From Alistipes sp. (lineage in GTDB: Bacteria > Bacteroidota > Bacteroidia > Bacteroidales > Rikenellaceae): a stretch of 64,000 bases of DNA. Shown here piece after piece: positions 1 through 7,775 of this stretch. A model generated the notes under the pieces. That model saw only the letters and a list, made by a program, of their open reading frames with translations, searched no databases and was not told where the DNA came from. The stretch is taken from contig JAFQCA010000023.1 of assembly GCA_017399485.1 (NCBI GenBank), positions 101,827 to 165,826 on the forward strand. The letters are read 5' to 3'. The first letter of the stretch is position 1. Each line of letters begins with the position of its first letter. The translations under genes were made by a program, and so were the position numbers.

Positions 1-1
1 T

Positions 2-811
2 AAGCAGAAACTCAAAAACGCCAAAGGGTATCATCGTGGGACATTACCCGAAGGAATGAGGTTTAGTTATATGTCACCCAATCATCCCGACTTGGTCCGC
101 TTGCGTGAAAAATTCAATTTGGATAGCGTAGCGGGGGCTGGCAACGAGATTTCGAAGATTAAGAATCTGTTGCATTGGGTGCATAACATTGTCCCTCACG
201 ATGGAGGTTCTTTTAATCCAGAAGTTAAGAATACGATTGCTATGATTGAACTCTGTCAGAAGGAGAATCGTGGAGTAAATTGCCGTATGCTGGCACAGAT
301 GCTGACGGAGGTGTATTTGGCTATGGGTTTCAAGGCAAGATTTGTTACTTGTATGCCGCGTGATCATGTGAGTGATTGCCACGTTATCACCACCGTTTAC
401 AGCAATACTTTGAATAAATGGTTGTGGGTGGACCCGACTTTCGAGGCCTATGTTATGGATGAAAACGGAGTTATGTTGTCGATTGCCGAAGTGCGCGAGC
501 GTCTGCGTAACGACCAGCCGTTGCAACTTAACGAGAATGCGAATTGGAATAACCGCCAGAAGACCTACAAAGAGTATTATCTCGACCGCTATATGGCCAA
601 GAATCTCTATTATTTGATTTGTATGGATTACGCTCGCTTTGATGCCGAGACAGTTAAAGAGGGGCGGATTTATCGTTATATCGCCCTGATGCCTTACGAT
701 GAGATTAATTCTCAAACAAACTCAATTGGTTGGTCCATTCTGCGAGTGTCGGACGATGAGTGGTTTTGGCAGTCGCCGTATTTAACTAAGTTAATTATAG
801 AAGGAAGATAA
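2..811 (+). CDS. Transglutaminase-like domain protein (5' end outside window)
   Basis: The reading frame is open from the first bases of the window, so the gene probably begins upstream; the first in-frame ATG is at 56. The visible part carries a transglutaminase/papain-like triad: Cys in GVNCRMLAQ, His in SDCHVITTVY and Asp in WVDPTFEAYV, in the usual order and spacing. This fold covers peptidases and amidases acting on peptides or cell-wall material, so the substrate cannot be named. A hairpin terminator follows at 831-860. The family call is firm, the function is unknown, and any N-terminal signal sequence lies outside the window. Confidence 0.75.
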   Translation, partial: KQKLKNAKGYHRGTLPEGMRFSYMSPNHPDLVRLREKFNLDSVAGAGNEISKIKNLLHWVHNIVPHDGGSFNPEVKNTIAMIELCQKENRGVNCRMLAQMLTEVYLAMGFKARFVTCMPRDHVSDCHVITTVYSNTLNKWLWVDPTFEAYVMDENGVMLSIAEVRERLRNDQPLQLNENANWNNRQKTYKEYYLDRYMAKNLYYLICMDYARFDAETVKEGRIYRYIALMPYDEINSQTNSIGWSILRVSDDEWFWQSPYLTKLIIEGR

Positions 812-830
812 TTATATAAGAATAAATATG

Positions 831-860
831 CAGGGCGGTCAATTTTAGTTGGCCGCCCTG
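831..860. terminator. Bidirectional hairpin terminator
   Basis: CAGGGCGG and CCGCCCTG arms close a T/A-rich loop, with T-rich sequence on the plus side. It lies between the converging ends of the transglutaminase-like gene and argR and can serve both. Confidence 0.75.
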
Positions 861-883
861 ATTGTTTTGTGTTTTTAGAGTCT

Positions 884-1351
884 TTACAATATGTTGTTTA
901 TCATCGGGAAAATGCGAACTAAAGACTCTATGATTTGGCCACGATTGGCATCCTCGCGAAGAATCAAAAGCACTGTATTGTCACCGGCGATAGTTCCTAA
1001 AATGTCGGGACTGTCGAGATTGTCAATCGGTACAGATATGGCGCTCGCATAACCTGATTTGGTCTTGAGGACTCCTAAGTTGCCTGAAAATGTGAGACTT
1101 GTGATGTTGTCTGATATGTTTGACGATACATTGGCATCGTGCTGTACCGTATTGGGCAGAACATATATATAACCTTTGTCTTTGTGCGGAACTTTTGCTA
1201 CGTTCATAAATTTCAAATCGCGCGAGAGAGTACTTTGGGTAATCTCTACGCCACATTCACGCAAACGAGCGATTAACTCCTCTTGCGAAGAGATAAGTTC
1301 GTTGCGTATGATTTTACGAATCGTGGCAAAACGTTGAGTTTTTTGATTCAT
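884..1351 (-). CDS. argR: Arginine repressor ArgR
   Basis: The protein has 155 residues from the ATG at 1351, the usual ArgR length; the longer frame to 1393 adds 14 residues unlike the family. The N-terminal winged helix contains QSTLSRDLKF, the classic ArgR recognition segment. The C-terminal half carries GTIAGDNTVLLI, the arginine-binding and oligomerisation motif. It is divergent from the arginine operon it should control. Its own -7 box (1408-1415, minus) overlaps a palindrome that fits the ARG-box consensus, which suggests autoregulation. The identification is secure; the operator assignment is inference. Confidence 0.95.
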   Translation of the reverse strand: MNQKTQRFATIRKIIRNELISSQEELIARLRECGVEITQSTLSRDLKFMNVAKVPHKDKGYIYVLPNTVQHDANVSSNISDNITSLTFSGNLGVLKTKSGYASAISVPIDNLDSPDILGTIAGDNTVLLILREDANRGQIIESLVRIFPMINNIL

Positions 1352-1394
1352 ATTGGTTGGTTGTTTTAGTTTTTTGGTTATTTGCTTATGCAAG

Positions 1395-1438
1395 TTGCAT
1401 ATTTATACAAATATAGCGCGAAAAAATGTAAAAAACAA
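1395..1438 (-). promoter_or_regulatory. argR promoter with overlapping ARG box
   Basis: On the minus strand a -7 box TATATTTG (1408-1415) sits 20 bp below a TTG (1436-1438), matching the Bacteroidota promoter pattern. Overlapping it is TTGCATATTTATACAA (1395-1410), whose core TGCATATTTATACA fits TGNATWWWWATNCA, the general ARG-box form. A second TTGC/GCAA palindrome lies at 1382-1393. Binding here would cover the argR start of transcription. Confidence 0.6.
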
Positions 1439-1552
1439 CTTATTTATTGAGTTTTTTGTGTGTAATATGCAGGATACCTAATGAAATAGTAGTTGCTATG
1501 AGTCGAAACGAGGAGCGGGGAGTGCTGAATAAAAATAGTGTCAAATTATAAA

Positions 1553-1584
1553 TAGTTTTGCATAAATATTCTTTTATTATGCAA
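1553..1584 (+). promoter_or_regulatory. Arginine operon -7 box and ARG-box-like inverted repeat
   Basis: TAGTTTTG (1553-1560) matches TAnnTTTG; no convincing -33 element is seen. It runs into an inverted repeat, TTGCATAA (1558-1565) and TTATGCAA (1577-1584), that shares the half-site of the other palindromes in this intergenic stretch. Repressor binding here would cover the transcription start of the GNAT-arg operon. This is inference from position and motif. Confidence 0.5.
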
Positions 1585-1630
1585 TTATGCGGATATTTTC
1601 CCTTATATATAAATATAGGGTGAGAATTAT

Positions 1631-1655
1631 TTGCATATTGCGTATTAATATGCAA
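1631..1655 (+). promoter_or_regulatory. Second ARG-box-like palindrome in the arginine operon leader
   Basis: Perfect 9-bp arms, TTGCATATT and AATATGCAA, are separated by 7 bp. The segment 1641-1654 fits the ARG-box pattern with one mismatch. It lies in the presumed leader about 50 bp before the GNAT gene. Paired boxes are normal for ArgR operators. The rest of the 357-bp gap between argR and the GNAT gene (1352-1708) is AT-rich and shows no gene. Confidence 0.5.
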
Positions 1656-1708
1656 TATTTGCAGTTCGAAAATGAAAATTATAATATAACAAATAAAATA
1701 CTTAAGTA

Positions 1709-2326
1709 ATGAAGATTGATGTAATGGTTGCTGGTGAGGCACATTTGCGTTTTGTAACGCAGATAAATGATGCTATCGATGAGGCAGCCAAGCAGCGTGG
1801 AACGGGTATTGCCCGTCGTACCGACGAATATATCGCCGATAAAATAAATTCAGGTAAGGCCATTATTGCCGTAAATCGTGATGAGTTTGTGGGCTTCTGC
1901 TATATTGAGTCGTGGGGACACGATGAGTTTGTGGCAAACTCGGGCTTGATTGTTCGTCCGCAGTATCGTGGTATGGGCGTGGCAAAGCGAATCAAGCAGG
2001 CGGCGTTTGACCTCTCGCGCAAGCGTTTTCCTAATGCAAAGTTGTTTGGTTTGACTACGGGCGAGGCCGTTATGCGTATCAATACCGATTTGGGTTATGA
2101 GCCTGTGACCTTTGCAAAATTGACCGATGACGAGGAGTTCTGGCAGGGCTGCCAATCGTGTGTGAACTACGATGTGCTGCAACGTACCAATTTGACAAAG
2201 TGTTTGTGTACGGGAATGATTTATGACCCCGTTAAGGTAGCAAAGAAGAAGGCTGCTGAGGCTGAAGCTGCTGCAGAGGCTAAAAAGAAGAGTGGTTCGT
2301 TCTGGAGCCGTTTGTTTGGTAAATAG
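1709..2326 (+). CDS. GNAT acyltransferase, probable N-acyl-glutamate synthase of arginine synthesis
   Basis: A 205-residue GNAT protein. The acetyl-CoA-binding motif A is visible as VRPQYRGMGVAKRIKQ around residues 83-98. A charged Ala/Lys-rich stretch and a short aromatic end (FWSRLFGK) follow the catalytic domain. It is first in the arginine operon, 43 bp before argG, the place held in other Bacteroidales by the enzyme thought to acylate glutamate in place of classical ArgA. Whether acetyl- or succinyl-CoA is used cannot be read from the sequence. The fold is certain; the exact reaction is inferred from context. Confidence 0.75.
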   Translation: MKIDVMVAGEAHLRFVTQINDAIDEAAKQRGTGIARRTDEYIADKINSGKAIIAVNRDEFVGFCYIESWGHDEFVANSGLIVRPQYRGMGVAKRIKQAAFDLSRKRFPNAKLFGLTTGEAVMRINTDLGYEPVTFAKLTDDEEFWQGCQSCVNYDVLQRTNLTKCLCTGMIYDPVKVAKKKAAEAEAAAEAKKKSGSFWSRLFGK

Positions 2327-2369
2327 TTTTACTGAATATTAAGTGTAAATAATAAAAACGAAATAGAAG

Positions 2370-3560
2370 ATGAAAAAAGTAGTATTGGCTTATAGTGGAG
2401 GTTTGGATACCTCGTTTTGTGTAAAATATCTTACCAAGGAGTTGGGTTATGAGGTATATACCGCTCTTGCAAATACAGGCGGTTTCTCGGCAGAGGAATT
2501 AAAGGCTGTTGAGGAGCGTGCCTATCAGTTGGGAGCCAAGCAACACGTAAATTTGGATGTTACGGGAGACTATTATTCGAAGTGCATCAAGTATATGGTT
2601 ATGGGTAATGTGTTGCGTAATAAGACATACCCCATCTCGGTAAGTTCAGAGCGTACGTTCCAGGCATTGGCGATTGTGGCCTATGCAAACTCTATCGGTG
2701 CTGATGCTATTGCTCACGGCTCAACGGGTGCAGGTAACGACCAGGTACGTTTTGACCTTACATTCGAGGTGTTTGCTCCGCAGGTGGAGATTATTACTCC
2801 GACACGCGATATGAAACTGACACGCGAGTATGAGATTAATTACTTGAAGGAGAATGGTTTCGAGGCTGATTTTACCAAGATGGAGTATTCTATCAACAAG
2901 GGTGTTTGGGGTACGTCGGTAGGCGGTAAGGAGACTCTTTGCTCGGCTACCAATCTGCCAGAAAAAGCATATCCTTCGCAGTTGCAGAAGCAGGGTGAGG
3001 AGGCCTTGGAGATTGAGTTCAAGTGTGGCGAGGTTGTAGGCGTCAATGGTGAGGCGGTTAGTGGTGTTGCTGCCATTAATAAGTTGGAGGCTATTGGCTC
3101 GGCTTGGGCTATTGGTCGTGACACTCACGTTGGTGATACTATTGTCGGCATTAAGGGCCGTGTAGGTTTTGAGGCTGCGGCGCCGATGCTTATCATCAAG
3201 GCCCACGAACTTTTGGAGAAGCACACGCTCACCAAGTGGCAGCAGTATTGGAAGGACCAGTTGGGCACTTGGTACGGAATGTTTATGCACGAGGCTATGT
3301 ATTCGGAGCCTGTGATGCGCGATATTGAGAGTTTCTTGGATAACAGTCAGCGTAATGTGTCGGGTAAGGTATTTATTACGTTGCGTCCTTATACATTCAC
3401 ATTGGTCGGTATTGAGTCTGAGCACGACTTGATGAATGCCAAGTTTGCCGAGTATGGTGAGATGAATAATGCGTGGACAGCAGACGATGTTAAGGGCTTC
3501 ACGAAGATTACCTCAATGCCTTTGAAGATTTATCACGCAGTTAATCCCGACGAAGAGTAA
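2370..3560 (+). CDS. argG: Argininosuccinate synthase
   Basis: Joins citrulline and aspartate with ATP to form argininosuccinate, the penultimate step of arginine synthesis. The N-terminal PP-loop AYSGGLDTS (residues 7-15) binds ATP, and the 396-residue length is normal. STGAGNDQVRF is the expected family segment further in. It follows the GNAT gene in the same operon. A palindromic repeat element starts directly after its stop codon and separates it from argC, so downstream expression may be modulated there. Confidence 0.97.
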   Translation: MKKVVLAYSGGLDTSFCVKYLTKELGYEVYTALANTGGFSAEELKAVEERAYQLGAKQHVNLDVTGDYYSKCIKYMVMGNVLRNKTYPISVSSERTFQALAIVAYANSIGADAIAHGSTGAGNDQVRFDLTFEVFAPQVEIITPTRDMKLTREYEINYLKENGFEADFTKMEYSINKGVWGTSVGGKETLCSATNLPEKAYPSQLQKQGEEALEIEFKCGEVVGVNGEAVSGVAAINKLEAIGSAWAIGRDTHVGDTIVGIKGRVGFEAAAPMLIIKAHELLEKHTLTKWQQYWKDQLGTWYGMFMHEAMYSEPVMRDIESFLDNSQRNVSGKVFITLRPYTFTLVGIESEHDLMNAKFAEYGEMNNAWTADDVKGFTKITSMPLKIYHAVNPDEE

Positions 3561-3678
3561 GTATTTGAATAAATGGTAATTTCTGCGTTACGCTCGTTCT
3601 TAAATCCTCATTTACGCCTTAGTAAACTGCGGTTTTAGAAACTTTGCAAGCCTTGAAATTCCTCATTTATACAAATAC
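3561..3678 (+). repeat. Palindromic intergenic repeat element, copy 1
   Basis: About 118 bp fill the argG-argC gap. The ends form a long stem: GTATTTG-A-ATAAATG pairs with CATTTAT-A-CAAATAC, then AATTTC pairs with GAAATT. The interior begins TTTCTGCGTTACGCT and includes TCCTCATTTACGC. A second copy at 38235-38346 keeps the interior but has different, still complementary, end sequences. No open reading frame is apparent. Confidence 0.75.
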
Positions 3679-3701
3679 TATCAAAGATAAAGAGTAACAA
3701 G

Positions 3702-4664
3702 ATGATTAGAGTAGGTATAGCAGGTGGTGCCGGTTATGTGGCAGGCGAGTTGTTGAGGGTATTGATAAATCACCCTGAGGCAGAGGTTAAATATATCCAG
3801 AGTGAGTCGCATAAGGGCGAGCCTATTTATTCGGTACATAGCGATTTGTTATATTGCGATTTGCAGTTTGCTGATATTGATTTTAATGATATCGATGTTC
3901 TGTTCGTGTGTATGGGACACGGCAACTCTGCCAAGTTCCTTTCGGAGAACACCGTTCCGCAGAGTGTCAAGATTATCGATATGAGTAACGACTTCCGTTT
4001 GAAGGCTGATGCGGGAGAGTTCGTATATGGTGCGCCGGAGTTGAATCGTGAGCAGATTCGAGGAGCGCGTTGTGTTGCAAATCCGGGATGTTTCGCTACG
4101 TCTATCAATCTGGCTTTGTTGCCATTGGCAGCAGCAGGTATTCTTCCACAGGAGGTGACTGTTACAGGAATTACAGGCTCTACGGGTGCTGGTCAAAAGC
4201 CGACACCAGATACACATTTTAGTAATCGAAGCGCCAATTTGTCGAATTATAAGGTTTTTACTCACCAGCATTTGGGCGAGATAGGTGAAACTTTGGTGGC
4301 GGCAGGTGCAGCAGAAGATACCGATATAGCGTTTGTTCCGGTCAGAGGCTGTCATACTCGCGGAATTATGAGCGATGTGGTGGTCCGCCTGGATGAGTCG
4401 TTGGAGCAGATTACCGAAATATTCAAGAGGTATTATGCCGAGCATCCTTTTGTGTGTGTTAGCGACAAGCCCGTATATATGAAACAGGTGGTAAATACCA
4501 ATTATTGTTTTATATCACTGCAAAAGAGTGGTCGTAAATTGCTTGTTACCGCAGTGGTTGATAATATGATGAAGGGTGCTTCGGGACAGGCAGTTCAGAA
4601 TATGAACCTGATGTTTGGACTTGATGAAATGACGGGGTTGCGCCTTAAGGCCAACTATTTTTAA
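3702..4664 (+). CDS. argC: N-acyl-gamma-glutamyl-phosphate reductase
   Basis: NADPH-dependent reduction of N-acetyl (or N-succinyl) glutamyl phosphate to the semialdehyde. The N-terminal Rossmann motif is GIAGGAGYVAGEL, and the catalytic cysteine is C130 in ANPGCFATS. TGSTGAGQKP and the C-terminal MKGASGQAVQNMN are family signatures. The 320-residue length fits the shorter ArgC type. It is the third gene of the arginine operon. Confidence 0.95.
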   Translation: MIRVGIAGGAGYVAGELLRVLINHPEAEVKYIQSESHKGEPIYSVHSDLLYCDLQFADIDFNDIDVLFVCMGHGNSAKFLSENTVPQSVKIIDMSNDFRLKADAGEFVYGAPELNREQIRGARCVANPGCFATSINLALLPLAAAGILPQEVTVTGITGSTGAGQKPTPDTHFSNRSANLSNYKVFTHQHLGEIGETLVAAGAAEDTDIAFVPVRGCHTRGIMSDVVVRLDESLEQITEIFKRYYAEHPFVCVSDKPVYMKQVVNTNYCFISLQKSGRKLLVTAVVDNMMKGASGQAVQNMNLMFGLDEMTGLRLKANYF

Positions 4665-4716
4665 CTTTCATTGTTGCGATTGGTGTTTAGACCTCGCAGA
4701 TGATTTATAGTAGGAG

Positions 4717-5856
4717 ATGATGAAACTATTTGATGTATATTCGTTGCTCGATATGGAACCTGTAAAGGCTCAAGGAGCATATTTGTGGGATAAAGCAGGA
4801 CAGGAGTATTTGGATTTTTATGGTGGACACGCCGTAATATCTATTGGCCACACCCATCCCCATTATGTTGAAAAGATTTCGGAGCAACTTTCAAAAATAG
4901 GCTTTTACTCTAATGCGGTAATCAACTCGCTGCAGGTGGAATTGGCCGAGAAGTTGGGCGCATTGTCGGGTTACGATGACTATTCGCTCTTCTTGTGTAA
5001 TAGTGGTGCCGAGGCTAATGAGAATGCCTTGAAGTTGGCATCTTTTACAACAGGTAGAGAGCGCGTGCTGGCTATGCGTAGTGCTTTTCACGGACGCACA
5101 AGTCTGGCTGTGACGGTGACCGATAACCCCAATATTCAGGCCCCTGTAAATAAGACTGATAAAGTTTCGTTTATTCCGTTTAATGATGCCGATGCCTTAC
5201 GCAAGGAGTTGAGTAGCGGTGAGTATGCAGCCGTTATTGTTGAGCCTATTCAGGGCGTTGGCGGTATTCAGGTTGCAACAGATGAATTTATGCTTGCGGC
5301 ACGTGAGGCGTGCGATGCATCGGGTACGATGCTTATTGCAGATGAGATACAAGCGGGATATGGCCGTAGCGGTAAATTCTTCTCGCATCAGTGGTCGGGC
5401 GTAAAGGCCGATATTATCACCTTGGCAAAGGGTATTGGTAACGGATTTCCTATAGGTGCAGTGATGATTTCACCATCGATACCTGCTAAAAAGGGTATGC
5501 TTGGAACCACTTTCGGAGGTAGTCATTTGGCTTGTGCTGCGGCGATTGCAGTGGCCGATGTGGTTAAGGATGAGAATCTGGTAGAGAATGCTCGTGTTAT
5601 GGGTGAGAAGATTATGGAGGGTATCGCAGGAGTGAGCGGAGTAAAAGATATCAGAGGTCGAGGTTTGATTATCGGTATCGATTTGAGTGTTCCGCAGGCC
5701 GATTTCCGTAAGGTTTTGCGCGAGAAACATCATATTATGACAGGACTCACGGGACAATATACACTGCGATTGTTGCCACCATTGATGATTGGCCAGACGG
5801 AGGTCGATAGATTTGTAGAGGCGTTCCGCGCTACTGCTCAAGAGATGGGTATGTAG
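4717..5856 (+). CDS. argD: N-acyl-ornithine aminotransferase
   Basis: A PLP-dependent class III aminotransferase converting the acyl-glutamate semialdehyde to acyl-ornithine. The Schiff-base lysine is K238 in LAKGIGNGFPIGA, and the PLP-contacting Asp lies in IADEIQAGYGR. There are two adjacent ATG codons at 4717 and 4720. At 379 residues it matches the ArgD group rather than the longer ornithine/GABA aminotransferases. In Bacteroidales this pathway may use succinylated intermediates, which the sequence alone does not settle. Confidence 0.93.
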   Translation: MMKLFDVYSLLDMEPVKAQGAYLWDKAGQEYLDFYGGHAVISIGHTHPHYVEKISEQLSKIGFYSNAVINSLQVELAEKLGALSGYDDYSLFLCNSGAEANENALKLASFTTGRERVLAMRSAFHGRTSLAVTVTDNPNIQAPVNKTDKVSFIPFNDADALRKELSSGEYAAVIVEPIQGVGGIQVATDEFMLAAREACDASGTMLIADEIQAGYGRSGKFFSHQWSGVKADIITLAKGIGNGFPIGAVMISPSIPAKKGMLGTTFGGSHLACAAAIAVADVVKDENLVENARVMGEKIMEGIAGVSGVKDIRGRGLIIGIDLSVPQADFRKVLREKHHIMTGLTGQYTLRLLPPLMIGQTEVDRFVEAFRATAQEMGM

Positions 5857-5920
5857 CATTTATAGCCGAAGAAGAGTAATGGGTAAATCGTTTCGTGAGA
5901 CTTTTGAAGCCGAGATTAAA

Positions 5921-6682
5921 ATGAAGATAAAAGTAATAAAGATAGGCGGTAAACTGATTGAAGATGATGCAGTGTTGCAACCTCTATGCGATTCACTCGC
6001 CAAGTTGGATTATCCGTTTGTGCTGGTACACGGCGGAGGTGTTATGGGCTCACATCTGGCCGAGAAGTTGGGTGTCGAGGTCAAGATGCACGAGGGCCGT
6101 CGTATAACCGATGCCGCTACGTTGGATATTACGGTTATGGCCTATGCAGGCTTGGCCAATAAGCGTGTAGTCGCTGCTTTGCAGGCGCGAGGCGTGAATG
6201 CTTGCGGCTTGTCGGGATGCGATATGGCGGTTGTCAAGTCGTGTCGTCGTGCCGTAAAGGATATCGATTGGGGCTTTGTGGGCGATGTCGATAAGGCCGA
6301 TGGCAGAGTGTTGGCTATGTTGCTCGATGCAGGTATAACACCTGTCGTGTCGCCTATTACGATGTCGGAACAGGGCGAGTTGCTTAATACCAATGCCGAT
6401 AGCGTGGCCTCAGCCGTTGCTATGGGATTGGCCGACAGATACGACGTGGAGTTGGTGTTTACGTTGGATAAGGCAGGTGTGTTGCTTGATGTAAATGATT
6501 CCTCGTCGCTAATTGAGACCATCACTCCTGCGTTGTATGCTCAATTACGAGCCGACGAGAAGATACATTCGGGAATGATTCCCAAGATTGATAATGCTTA
6601 TAAGACTATTGAGTCGGGTGTCGATTCGGTGCGTATCACCTCTCCTTACGACCTTTCGGGCGGAACATTGGTGGTAAAGTAA
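5921..6682 (+). CDS. argB: N-acyl-glutamate kinase
   Basis: An amino acid kinase that phosphorylates acyl-glutamate. I place the start at the ATG at 5921 (MKIKVIKIGGKL) because the frame from 5879 adds 14 residues before the beta strand that opens this fold. The resulting 253 residues match the family. LVHGGGVMG is the substrate-side glycine loop, EGRRITD follows it, and HSGMIPKIDNA near the C-terminus is the conserved nucleotide-side lysine segment. It lies between argD and argE, consistent with the pathway. Confidence 0.92.
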   Translation: MKIKVIKIGGKLIEDDAVLQPLCDSLAKLDYPFVLVHGGGVMGSHLAEKLGVEVKMHEGRRITDAATLDITVMAYAGLANKRVVAALQARGVNACGLSGCDMAVVKSCRRAVKDIDWGFVGDVDKADGRVLAMLLDAGITPVVSPITMSEQGELLNTNADSVASAVAMGLADRYDVELVFTLDKAGVLLDVNDSSSLIETITPALYAQLRADEKIHSGMIPKIDNAYKTIESGVDSVRITSPYDLSGGTLVVK

Positions 6683-6692
6683 ATTGCGGAAT

Positions 6693-7775
6693 ATGAACTT
6701 TGAAAAGGCCATAGAGTTATTGCAACGATTGATTGCGACACCTTCGGTGAGTAGAGTGGAGGGTGATGCTGCCGATATTGTCGAGGCGACGTTGGCATCT
6801 CTTGGCTTTGCGACTCATCGAAAGTGTAATAACGTTTGGGTCGAGGCACGTCAGCATAATTCTGCATTGCCAACCATTTTGCTTGATGCTCATATCGATA
6901 CGGTTAAACCCAATGCGTCGTGGCAACGTAATCCCTATTGCCCGACAATTGAGGGTGGTCGTCTGTATGGATTGGGCAGTAACGATACGGGAGGTAGCCT
7001 TGTTGCAATGATTGTTGCCTTTTGTCGTCTTGCTCGGCGCGAGCAACCCTATAATCTGATTCTTTTGGCCTCAGCCGAAGAGGAGGTTACGGGAGTAAAT
7101 GGAGTGAGGGCTGTATTGTCGGAGTTGGGCGATGTGGATTTTGCTATTGTTGGAGAGCCTACATCGTTGCAACCTGCGGTGGCAGAAAAGGGTCTTATGG
7201 TGTTGGACTGTGTAGCACGGGGTAAGGCAGGACACGCTGCTCGCGAAGAGGGAGTAAATGCCATATATGAAGCATTGAGTGATATAGAGTGGTTTAGAAC
7301 TCACCAAATGGAGCGAGTGTCGCCGCTATTGGGTGCTGTAAAGATGACTGTTACGGGCATTGAGGCGGGTACGCAGCATAATGTTATTCCCGATGAGTGC
7401 CGTTTTATGGTCGATATACGAGTTAATGAGTGTTATCAGAATGAGGAGTTGTTGGCCAAGATACGTCAATCGGTGAGATGTGAGGTTACACCCCGCTCGA
7501 CACACCTAAATTCTTCGGCTATTGAGGCGGAGCATCCTGCCGTTAAGCGATTGGTTGATATGGGAAAAGTGCCTTTTGGCTCCCCGACCTTGTCGAATCA
7601 GGCTGTGATGCCATTCCCGACTCTGAAGTTGGGTCCTGGAGATAGTGCGCGTTCACATACTGCTGACGAGTATATTATGTTGGATGAGATTCGTGAGGCA
7701 ATAGATATTTATGAAAAGGTATTGGATAATTTGATTATAGAAAAAATAACAAGACGAGATGAAACTGTGGGATAA
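6693..7775 (+). CDS. argE: M20-family N-acyl-ornithine deacylase
   Basis: A zinc-dependent deacylase releasing ornithine from its acyl form. The ATG at 6693 is preferred over the TTG at 6684. Metal-binding residues are visible: H67 in DAHIDT, D98 in GLGSNDTGG, the Glu pair in SAEEEVTG and the Glu in VGEPTS. The 360-residue length suits a small M20A enzyme. Its last 17 bases overlap the start of argH, so the two are translationally linked. ArgE, DapE and LysK are close relatives; the context decides for ArgE. Confidence 0.9.
   Translation: MNFEKAIELLQRLIATPSVSRVEGDAADIVEATLASLGFATHRKCNNVWVEARQHNSALPTILLDAHIDTVKPNASWQRNPYCPTIEGGRLYGLGSNDTGGSLVAMIVAFCRLARREQPYNLILLASAEEEVTGVNGVRAVLSELGDVDFAIVGEPTSLQPAVAEKGLMVLDCVARGKAGHAAREEGVNAIYEALSDIEWFRTHQMERVSPLLGAVKMTVTGIEAGTQHNVIPDECRFMVDIRVNECYQNEELLAKIRQSVRCEVTPRSTHLNSSAIEAEHPAVKRLVDMGKVPFGSPTLSNQAVMPFPTLKLGPGDSARSHTADEYIMLDEIREAIDIYEKVLDNLIIEKITRRDETVG

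Noticed and set aside
74..715. A 213-codon minus-strand frame opposite the transglutaminase-like gene
   Set aside because: The plus-strand frame has a clear catalytic triad; the minus frame shows no motif and no promoter.
1440..1742. A 100-codon minus-strand frame between argR and the GNAT gene
   Set aside because: It lies in AT-rich DNA that holds the operator palindromes and has no recognisable protein features.
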